Source: Thermoleophilia bacterium (GTDB taxonomy: Bacteria > Actinomycetota > Thermoleophilia > RBG-16-64-13). From it: a stretch of 11,308 nucleotides of DNA. Below the pieces are notes generated by a model. That model did not search any database. It had not been told where the DNA came from and saw nothing but the letters and a program-made list of their open reading frames with translations. The translations under genes and the position numbers were made by a program. Positions 6,657 to 11,308 of the stretch are shown piece after piece. Each line of letters begins with the position of its first letter. The stretch's first letter is position 1. The stretch lies in NCBI GenBank assembly GCA_016929985.1, contig JAFGIH010000416.1, positions 1 to 11,308 on the forward strand, in the 5' to 3' direction.

Positions 6657-7724
6657 TCACAGGAGACGTCCGCGCGATGTCGATACCGCGGCTTCCTCGA
6701 AGGTGGACACCTCGGTCAACACCCGCACAGCCGCGTCGACCACGTTCATGGCCAGCGCCGCGCCCGTCCCCTCACCCAGGCGCAGATCCATATCGAGAAG
6801 GGGACGCTTTCCGAGACGCTCGAGCGCGACGCGATGGCCTTGCTCCACACTCCGGTGAGCGGCGATCAGGTAGTCCGCACAGAGCGGGCAGAGTGCGCGG
6901 GCCACCAAGGCTCCCGCCGTGGAGATGAAGCCGTCCACCACCACCGGCCTACGCATCGCGGCGGCGCCGAGGATCAGACCGGCGATGCCGCCGATCTCGA
7001 AACCACCCAACTTGGACAGCACGTCGAGACCGTCTTGCAGATCCACGGCGTTCGTTCGCAGACTCTGCTTCACGATCTCCACCTTGCGTCGCAGCTGGTC
7101 GTCGCCGATACCGGTCCCGCGGCCGGTGACCTCAGCCGGAGAGGCGCCCGACACCGCGGCCACGATAGCACTGCTTGCCGTGGTGTTGCCTATCCCCATC
7201 TCGCCCGTGCCGAAGACATCGGTAGAGGGTCCGAGTTCCAGCGCCACGCTGATACCGGCCTCTACAGTCTCCAGCGCCTGCCCGCGCGTCATGGCCGGGC
7301 CCCTAGCGATGTTGGCCGTTCCTCGACCCACCTTCCGGTGGACCACCGCGTCCCCCAGGCCGGTGAGATCGCCTGCCACTCCCATGTCGACAATCACGAC
7401 CCGGGCCCCCACCTGCCGGGCGAGGGCATTGATGGATGCCCCACCGGCCACGAAGTTGGCCACCATCTGTAGGGTGACTTCCTGCGGATACGCGCTCACG
7501 CCCTCAGCGACCACGCCGTGATCGCCCGCCATCACTACTATGGTCTTTCTGCCTACCGAGGGCTTCATCGATCCGGTCATGCCCGCCAGATCTTCGGCCA
7601 CATCCAGCAGCCGCCCCAATGCCCAGTACGGCATGGCCAGCCGCTCGAGCCGGTCGTGAGCCGCCCCCTTGACGGCTTCGTCCAGAGGCAGGATCGAATG
7701 GACGGTCTCGTCAAACAAGCCCAT
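6657..7724 (-). CDS. cobT: Nicotinate-nucleotide--dimethylbenzimidazole phosphoribosyltransferase (CobT)
   Basis: This cytoplasmic enzyme transfers phosphoribose from nicotinate mononucleotide to a lower-ligand base, making alpha-ribazole phosphate. The 355-residue length fits the family (about 350-360). [15 protein letters not shown] (66-80), GEMGIGNTT (174-182), GRGTGI (191-196), [13 protein letters not shown] (228-240) and [12 protein letters not shown] follow in family order. [11 protein letters not shown] contains E318, matching the catalytic glutamate known from the Salmonella enzyme (E317). The ATG at 7724 has GAGAGGAT upstream; earlier in-frame ATGs lie inside cobU and lack family sequence. 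The start overlaps the cobU stop by 14 bases. The base used cannot be told from the sequence, since CobT enzymes can be promiscuous and no bluB or bza genes are present. Confidence 0.96.
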   Translation of the reverse strand: MGLFDETVHSILPLDEAVKGAAHDRLERLAMPYWALGRLLDVAEDLAGMTGSMKPSVGRKTIVVMAGDHGVVAEGVSAYPQEVTLQMVANFVAGGASINALARQVGARVVIVDMGVAGDLTGLGDAVVHRKVGRGTANIARGPAMTRGQALETVEAGISVALELGPSTDVFGTGEMGIGNTTASSAIVAAVSGASPAEVTGRGTGIGDDQLRRKVEIVKQSLRTNAVDLQDGLDVLSKLGGFEIGGIAGLILGAAAMRRPVVVDGFISTAGALVARALCPLCADYLIAAHRSVEQGHRVALERLGKRPLLDMDLRLGEGTGAALAMNVVDAAVRVLTEVSTFEEAAVSTSRGRLL

Positions 7725-8325
7725 GCAACATCCTCTCAACGGCGTCGTAGCCGGTGAACTCGGCCGTATCGGGCCCTTTAATGGCAATCGGTAACCCACT
7801 CACCATCAACACCACGACCTCCGCCGCGGAGGCGATGATCTGATTGCACCGGCCCAGAAGATCCCGGTACCGGCGGCCGGAGACGGAAACCGGCACCACA
7901 CCCATCCCGACCTCGTTGGTCACGAGGATAGTGGTTCCGTGGCGTCGGGCACAGACCTCGGTGATGGCTTCGCATTGCGGGACGATGTCCTCTTCTGTGA
8001 GACCGGCGGCTGAGTCGGCCGGGCCGTCCATGCCTGAGCGCCACATGAGGTTGCCCATCCATACGGCGAGACAATCAACGAGCACCACCGCGCCTGCCGG
8101 CGCCGCTTCGAGCGCTGCAGCCAGGTCTTCCGGTTCTTCCAACGTGCTCCATCCCCCCGCCGCACGGGCGACCTGGTGCGAGCGGATGCGTTCTGTCATC
8201 TCATCGTCGACTGCCACACTGGTCGCGAGAAACACCCGCGGCGCCGGCATAGACTCGGCGAGGCGCTGGGCCATACCGCTCTTACCACTGCGGCAGCCTC
8301 CGGTCACAAGGACTATGCGCCCCAC
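7711..8325 (-). CDS. cobU: Adenosylcobinamide kinase / adenosylcobinamide-phosphate guanylyltransferase (CobU)
   Basis: A bifunctional enzyme that phosphorylates adenosylcobinamide and then transfers GMP from GTP to give adenosylcobinamide-GDP, the CobS substrate. The GTG start at 8325 yields 204 residues; GGGGAGG lies six bases upstream and the protein opens directly with the P-loop strand, as in the family. An upstream ATG at 8346 is inside cobC and less likely. Seen motifs: P-loop GGCRSGKS (9-16); [18 protein letters not shown] (33-50), ending in H50, the position expected for the guanylylated histidine; [10 protein letters not shown] (84-93); [11 protein letters not shown] (135-145); and [12 protein letters not shown] (151-162). 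It starts one base after the cobC stop and overlaps the cobT start by 14 bases, so cobC-cobU-cobT should be translationally coupled. Confidence 0.95.
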   Translation of the reverse strand: MGRIVLVTGGCRSGKSGMAQRLAESMPAPRVFLATSVAVDDEMTERIRSHQVARAAGGWSTLEEPEDLAAALEAAPAGAVVLVDCLAVWMGNLMWRSGMDGPADSAAGLTEEDIVPQCEAITEVCARRHGTTILVTNEVGMGVVPVSVSGRRYRDLLGRCNQIIASAAEVVVLMVSGLPIAIKGPDTAEFTGYDAVERMLHGLV

Positions 8326-8326
8326 T

Positions 8327-8956
8327 TCAGCCTCCCCTGTGATCATCTGCCGACCACAGCCCCGAGAGGATGGCCCGATCCTCGAACAAGGTGACCCGCA
8401 CGACTGATGCCGGCCGCACATCAAGCATCCAGAGATTCGCCCGCCCCAAGCCGAGCAGTGCGCAGACAACCGCCCTCACTACGCCCCCATGAGCAAAGAC
8501 CAGTGCGGCGTCCGCCCCTTGTTCCACGATCCGCCCACAGACACGCGCGACGCGCCGGTCGAAATCAGCGGAGTTCTCACCTCCAGGGAATACGGCTGCC
8601 TCGCCGGGAGAAGACCACATATCGAGGGCTCCCGGGAAGCGGGCTTCGATCTCTTCGGCGGTGAGCCCTTCCCAAGCCCCGAAGTCGATCTCCCGGAGGT
8701 CCGGGTCGGTCTCAAACGCCAAACCATGCGGGCAGACCACCGCCGCAGCCGTCTCCTGCGCGCGCAGCAAGGGACTGGCCGCGCACCACGTCGCCGCCCC
8801 CGGCGCGAAGAGACCGGCCGGCAGCGACCCGGCCAGCCGCAGCACCTGGTTTCTTCCATGGGCGGTCAGCGGTAGGTCAGTCGATCCCACGAAGCGACCG
8901 GCGGAGGTCCCCTCGGTCTCACCGTGACGTATCAGATAGACCTGCTTCGGCTTCAC
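8327..8956 (-). CDS. cobC: Alpha-ribazole phosphatase (CobC, histidine phosphatase family)
   Basis: A phosphoglycerate-mutase-like phosphatase expected to remove the 5'-phosphate from alpha-ribazole phosphate or adenosylcobalamin 5'-phosphate. The 209-residue protein has the catalytic RHGE at 10-13 (His11), the [11 protein letters not shown] segment, [10 protein letters not shown] (61-70), [18 protein letters not shown] (87-104) typical of CobC, and the second catalytic histidine in [10 protein letters not shown] (H156). The GTG at 8956 is preferred because GGAGGA ends four bases upstream; another GTG at 8968 has no such site. The superfamily is broad, so the substrate is assigned from operon position as much as from sequence. 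It is the first gene after the minus-strand riboswitch. Confidence 0.88.
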   Translation of the reverse strand: MKPKQVYLIRHGETEGTSAGRFVGSTDLPLTAHGRNQVLRLAGSLPAGLFAPGAATWCAASPLLRAQETAAAVVCPHGLAFETDPDLREIDFGAWEGLTAEEIEARFPGALDMWSSPGEAAVFPGGENSADFDRRVARVCGRIVEQGADAALVFAHGGVVRAVVCALLGLGRANLWMLDVRPASVVRVTLFEDRAILSGLWSADDHRGG

Positions 8957-8988
8957 CGCTTCCTCCACCTGTCACAAAACGGACAGAA

Positions 8989-9020
8989 GCGTCCCGCGGG
9001 CTCCGAGAGCCCGGGAACGC
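8989..9020 (-). terminator. Hairpin in expression platform of the cobC operon riboswitch
   Basis: On the minus strand GCG-TCCC-GGGCTC pairs with GAGCCC-GGGA-CGC around a TCG loop, with small bulges; the stem sits between the riboswitch and cobC. It is followed by a broken T-rich stretch (TTCTGTCCGTTTTG, 8975-8988) rather than a clean T-run. It could act as a weak intrinsic terminator. The strand 9011-9016 (TCCCGG on the minus strand) could instead pair with CCGGGA at 9031-9036, giving a possible alternative antiterminator fold. A further 5-bp hairpin (CTGTC/GACAG, 8969-8986) lies just before the cobC ribosome binding site. Confidence 0.5.
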
Positions 9021-9083
9021 CGCATTTCGATCCCGGATCCGGCACTGCCGCCTCGTTCCTCGAAGGCCACGCGCCTTGTTCGC

Positions 9084-9241
9084 ACACGGGTAGGTGTTCT
9101 GGCTCCCGGATCGATCTACTCGCGGCGCCTTCCCGTCCCAAGCGGACAGTGGCATCAGCGGCTTTCGTCCCCGGTCACAGCGGCGGGTCCGCGACGGACT
9201 TACACCGTCTTCCCCAGCGGCTCCCTAGGAGCAACCCGTGT
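9084..9241 (-). ncRNA. Cobalamin riboswitch controlling the cobCUTS-cobD-cbiB operon
   Basis: Reading the minus strand, the family landmarks appear in order: GGGGAAGACGGTGTAAGTCC, CCCGCCGCTGTGACCGGGG, ACGAAAGCC, TGCCACTGTC, GGGAAGGCGCCGCGAGTAG, and the B12 box AGCCAGAACACCTACC (9089-9104). The ends ACACGGGT (9234-9241) and ACCCGTGT (9084-9091) form a perfect 8-bp closing P1 stem. Members of this class bind adenosylcobalamin and lower expression of the downstream genes. It lies 127 bases before the cobC start, leaving room for an expression platform. Confidence 0.93.
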
Positions 9242-9250
9242 TGGCCGGGC

Positions 9251-9280
9251 ATTAGTACCACGAAGAGCAGTCGTCATCAA
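9251..9280 (-). promoter_or_regulatory. Probable sigma70-type promoter for the cob operon
   Basis: On the minus strand TTGATG (9275-9280) is followed after 18 bases by ACTAAT (9251-9256). Both are imperfect matches to TTGACA and TATAAT. The predicted start would fall a few bases before the riboswitch P1 stem (9241), as expected for a riboswitch transcript. The position fits better than the sequence does. Confidence 0.45.
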
Positions 9281-9320
9281 GACCACCCGGCTGCCGTACG
9301 CTAGGGGCGGACGGATTCCC

Positions 9321-9350
9321 TTGACAGCGCACAGCACGTCCGCATAGAAT
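9321..9350 (+). promoter_or_regulatory. Sigma70-type promoter for the gntR-cobO operon
   Basis: A perfect -35 box TTGACA (9321-9326) and a good -10 box TAGAAT (9345-9350) are separated by 18 bases. The predicted transcription start near 9357 falls immediately before the riboswitch. Together with the minus-strand promoter this makes a divergent promoter region of about 110 bases between the two riboswitches. No clear operator for the GntR protein was recognised here. Confidence 0.75.
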
Positions 9351-9360
9351 AAGGATGCTG

Positions 9361-9547
9361 TCGGTATCTCTCATGGTCCAGCTACCGCGAGAGATGAGGG
9401 AACCCGGTGCAAATCCGGGGCTGCCCCGCAGCGGTGAGTGGGAACGAAAGCCATCAACAAAGCACTGGCTCGATAGAGCTGGGAAGCGATGGCCGGTAGA
9501 AGCATTCCGTCTCGGCGGAACCGCCCACAAGTCCGAAGACCTGCCGA
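9361..9547 (+). ncRNA. Cobalamin riboswitch controlling gntR-cobO
   Basis: Landmarks in order: GAGGGAACCCGGTGCAAATC, the GGGGCTGCCCCGCAGCGG region, GTGGGAACGAAAGCC, AGCACTGGCT, GCTGGGAAGCGATGGCC, and the B12 box AAGTCCGAAGACCTGCC (9529-9545). TCGGTA (9361-9366) and TGCCGA (9542-9547) can form a P1 stem with one G-U pair. It starts just after the predicted transcription start. It is clearly diverged from the minus-strand riboswitch next to it, so it is not a recent duplicate. High adenosylcobalamin should reduce expression of the downstream regulator and adenosyltransferase. Confidence 0.93.
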
Positions 9548-9609
9548 TGGCGCACGTTGGCTACCGCAACTTCGAGGGAGAGGAGCGGTCGGCGTCATGT
9601 TGCCAATAT

Positions 9610-9677
9610 CCCTGACCTACCAGGGTTTCGGCCTGCCTCCGGCCCTTCCTCCGGCTGCTCACGGAGAGCAAGGAGGA
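9610..9677 (+). promoter_or_regulatory. Likely expression platform of the gntR-cobO riboswitch
   Basis: The 134-base leader between the riboswitch and gntR holds no confident gene. CCCTG (9610-9614) pairs with CAGGG (9621-9625), followed by only TTT. TCCTCC (9647-9652) is complementary to the gntR ribosome binding site GGAGGA (9672-9677), while the overlapping CTCCG (9649-9653) can instead pair with CGGAG (9662-9666). These two pairings exclude each other, as expected for a switch acting on translation initiation. This is inferred from base pairing only. Confidence 0.4.
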
Positions 9678-9681
9678 GTCT

Positions 9682-10623
9682 ATGAGCGCGCCCAGTAAAA
9701 CAGGCCTGAGCGTGGTCGCCGATAGGGTCGTCAAGATAAAGGACGCCCACGGATTTGCCAACTCAAAGGGAGGGGCCGCCCCCACAGCCGCCCCCAGCGA
9801 GAAGCCCGGCCCGATAGTGTGTCCCACTACCGGCACTCGAGCCGGCCCGGCCTACGCACGTATTGTCGAGACACTCACCCGGCGACTCTGCACGGGGCAC
9901 TACCGTCCCGGAAGCAGGCTCCCTTCGGAGGCGGAGTTCTGTGCTGAATTCCGTGTGAGCCACATGACCCTGAGAAGAGCCATGGCGATTCTGGCCGAGA
10001 GAGGCCTGGTGTCAACCGAAAGAGGTAGAGGCACATTCGCGCGTTCGTGTGATCTAAGCGACGCGGTCTTTTCCATGAAGCAGCTCGCGGGCGAGTGGTG
10101 CGATCGTCCTCTCGAGGCACGGCTCTTGTCGCTCGCGATGATGAAGGCGAGTGGTTGGATAGCGCGCAGACTTGCGATCGCGGAGGGTGACCATGTGATC
10201 CACCTACGGCAACTGATGCTGAGTGCGGGCGTCCCCGTGGTCTATCACTGGGAATACATCCGCTATGATCCGCGTCGGCCATATGTGGAACTGGTGCTCG
10301 AGGCGGCCTCTCTTCATGGGTTGCTGAAGCCGTCGAAGCGCAGGAGCTTCGGAAGCGCGCAGGTCACCTTGCGCGCCACAGCGCTGAGCGCCACCGCCGC
10401 GAGGCTGCTGAGTAGGCCGCCACGTACCCCGGCTCTACGCATCCAACACCTGTTCCACGACGGCAATGGTCATCCCGTCAGTTCAGGATGCCTGCTGATG
10501 CGTGCGGACGTCTTCACGCTCCAGACGTCGCTGGGCCCCGGCCGATTTGGTGACCCGGCGGCATCTCGACCAACGAGGCCCGCACCGCCTTCCTGTGCAA
10601 TCCAGTTGTCATCGGAGGTATGA
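9682..10623 (+). CDS. GntR-family transcriptional regulator with UTRA-like ligand domain (HutC type)
   Basis: A 313-residue DNA-binding regulator. Residues about 56-122 form a GntR winged helix-turn-helix: PAYARIVETLTRRLCTGHYR, PGSRLPSEAEFCAEFRVSHM, TLRRAMAILAERGLV and the wing STERGRGTFA. Residues about 128-290 resemble a UTRA/HutC effector domain, with EGDHVIHLRQLMLSAGVPVV, a YIRYDP segment and late ALRIQHLFHDGNGHPVSSG. An unusual N-terminal extension of about 50 residues precedes the DNA-binding domain. It is likely real, because the ATG at 9682 has an AAGGAGGAG site just upstream. The gene sits between a cobalamin riboswitch and cobO, ending three bases before the cobO start. Target genes and effector are unknown; a corrinoid-related ligand or autoregulation would be a guess. 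A B12-riboswitch-controlled GntR regulator is not a standard member of the B12 regulon. Confidence 0.88.
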   Translation: MSAPSKTGLSVVADRVVKIKDAHGFANSKGGAAPTAAPSEKPGPIVCPTTGTRAGPAYARIVETLTRRLCTGHYRPGSRLPSEAEFCAEFRVSHMTLRRAMAILAERGLVSTERGRGTFARSCDLSDAVFSMKQLAGEWCDRPLEARLLSLAMMKASGWIARRLAIAEGDHVIHLRQLMLSAGVPVVYHWEYIRYDPRRPYVELVLEAASLHGLLKPSKRRSFGSAQVTLRATALSATAARLLSRPPRTPALRIQHLFHDGNGHPVSSGCLLMRADVFTLQTSLGPGRFGDPAASRPTRPAPPSCAIQLSSEV

Positions 10624-10626
10624 AGA

Positions 10627-11205
10627 ATGCAACAGACGGTGGAGGATCAAAGCGCAGAGAACCCGGTCCAAATGACCCAGGGTCCTTTCCAGAGGGGCTA
10701 CGTCCAGATATATACGGGTGACGGCAAAGGCAAGACCACAGCCGCGATCGGACTCGCGGTGCGTGCGGCAGGCGCGGGACTACGGGTCTACATAGCCCAG
10801 TTCATCAAGATGGGCGCCTACAGCGAGATACGGGCCTTAGACCGCTTCGCTGATACGATCGTCTGCCATCAGTATGGGGCGGGACGCTGGATCAGGGGCA
10901 AGTCGTCAGACGAAGACTACCTGCTCGCGCGAGACGGCTTTGCACGGGTGCGGGGTGTAGTGATGTCGGGTGAGTACCAAGTCGTGATACTGGATGAGAT
11001 CATCATGGCGATCTGGCTGAAGATACTCACGGTCGAAGATCTGGTCGTCCTGATCGAAGCCAAGCCTCAACACGTCGAACTGATCCTGACAGGTCGCCGA
11101 GCCGATCCCAGGCTCATCGAGCACGCGGATCTGGTCACAGAGATGCACGAGGTGAAGCACTACTACCGCCAAGGTGTGTATGCGCGTGACGGCATCGAGA
11201 AATGA
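10627..11205 (+). CDS. cobO: ATP:cob(I)alamin adenosyltransferase (CobO/BtuR/CobA family)
   Basis: This enzyme transfers the adenosyl group of ATP to reduced corrinoids, forming adenosylcobalamin or its precursors, the form that the riboswitches sense. The 192-residue protein has the family length. Walker A GDGKGKTT is at 31-38 within YVQIYTGDGKGKTTAAIGLA, followed by VYIAQFIKMG, the GRWIRGKSSDEDYLLARDGF substrate-region segment, VVILDEI (119-125), LILTGRRADPRLIEHADLVT and the C-terminal EVKHYYRQGVYARDGIE. This P-loop type is unrelated to PduO and EutT adenosyltransferases. GGAGG at 10614-10618 lies eight bases before the ATG at 10627, overlapping the end of gntR. The gene is second in the riboswitch-controlled operon. 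No terminator is visible in the 9 bases before the convergent gene at the right edge. Confidence 0.93.
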   Translation: MQQTVEDQSAENPVQMTQGPFQRGYVQIYTGDGKGKTTAAIGLAVRAAGAGLRVYIAQFIKMGAYSEIRALDRFADTIVCHQYGAGRWIRGKSSDEDYLLARDGFARVRGVVMSGEYQVVILDEIIMAIWLKILTVEDLVVLIEAKPQHVELILTGRRADPRLIEHADLVTEMHEVKHYYRQGVYARDGIEK

Positions 11206-11214
11206 ACAACGGTC

Positions 11215-11307
11215 TCAGGAGGTGCCACAGACGCTCTCCTCGTAGCGAAACTTGGAGCAGCGCAGCCGCTCCGGCACCTCGCAGGGGTAGTCACCCGTGA
11301 AGCAGGC
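11215..11307 (-). CDS. purF: C-terminal fragment, probably amidophosphoribosyltransferase (PurF)
   Basis: The gene is cut by the right window edge; only 30 C-terminal residues and the stop at 11215-11217 are visible. The fragment begins ACFTGDYPCEVPE. This matches the CFTG-(D/E/K)-YP pattern near the end of PurF, the first enzyme of de novo purine synthesis, which makes phosphoribosylamine from PRPP and glutamine. The remaining tail is short and Cys-containing and gives little support. It converges on cobO with nine bases between the stop codons. The assignment rests on one short motif, so other phosphoribosyltransferase-like proteins are possible. Confidence 0.55.
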   Translation of the reverse strand, partial: ACFTGDYPCEVPERLRCSKFRYEESVCGTS

Positions 11308-11308
11308 C

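Noticed and set aside
6513..7472. 319-codon plus-strand open frame opposite cobS and cobT
   Set aside because: It is antisense to two clearly recognised genes and its composition is Arg/His/Gly-rich, typical of a shadow frame in high-GC DNA.
9260..9274. ACGA-N7-TCGT inverted repeat between the minus-strand promoter boxes as a GntR operator
   Set aside because: Four-base arms are too short to mean much, and it does not resemble the GT-N-TA-N-AC pattern of HutC-type operators.
9355..9615. 86-codon plus-strand open frame over the second riboswitch
   Set aside because: The stretch is fully explained by the conserved riboswitch RNA, and the translation shows no protein signal.
1..11308. CRISPR arrays, insertion sequences, tRNA or rRNA genes
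   Set aside because: No regularly spaced repeats, transposase sequence, terminal inverted repeats or structural RNA sequence were seen; the window is a compact metabolic locus.

Overview
This is a high-GC bacterial window almost entirely devoted to vitamin B12 (cobalamin): uptake, late assembly, adenosylation and B12-responsive control. The organism is probably a Gram-positive, high-GC bacterium (Actinomycetota-like). The reasons are the strong G/C bias at third codon positions, frequent GTG starts, and a binding protein that is a lipoprotein with a Thr/Ala/Pro-rich tether. This taxonomic inference is weak.

Layout. (1) At 1-3795 (+), the window opens inside the 3' end of a cobalamin riboswitch. 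A structured leader follows, then btuF (lipoprotein), btuC (permease) and btuD (ATPase), which together form a corrinoid ABC importer. btuF and btuC are separated by three consecutive stem-loops. BtuD carries an extra C-terminal domain of about 145 residues. (2) At 3761-8956 (-), a tightly packed operon runs leftwards in the order cobC, cobU, cobT, cobS, cobD, cbiB, and its last gene overlaps the end of btuD by 35 bp. It encodes aminopropanol-linker formation and attachment plus the whole nucleotide-loop assembly branch. Its leader contains a complete cobalamin riboswitch (9084-9241, -). (3) At 9242-9357 lies a compact divergent promoter region. (4) At 9321-11205 (+), a promoter and a second complete cobalamin riboswitch (9361-9547) precede a GntR/UTRA-type regulator and cobO, the ATP:corrinoid adenosyltransferase. 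(5) The last about 95 bp hold the C-terminus of a minus-strand gene, probably purF.

How it works together. Corrinoids enter through BtuFCD. CobO adenosylates them. CobD supplies aminopropanol phosphate and CbiB attaches it to cobyric acid. CobU activates adenosylcobinamide(-phosphate), CobT makes alpha-ribazole phosphate, CobS joins the two halves, and CobC removes the phosphate. All three transcription units have a cobalamin riboswitch, so high adenosylcobalamin should shut down import, assembly and adenosylation together. No corrin-ring genes, amidases, threonine kinase or lower-ligand synthesis genes are visible, so from this window alone the locus could serve either salvage or the end of a de novo pathway.

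The least expected parts are the riboswitch-controlled GntR regulator, the extra domain on BtuD, and the long hairpin in the btuF leader that ends next to the ribosome binding site.
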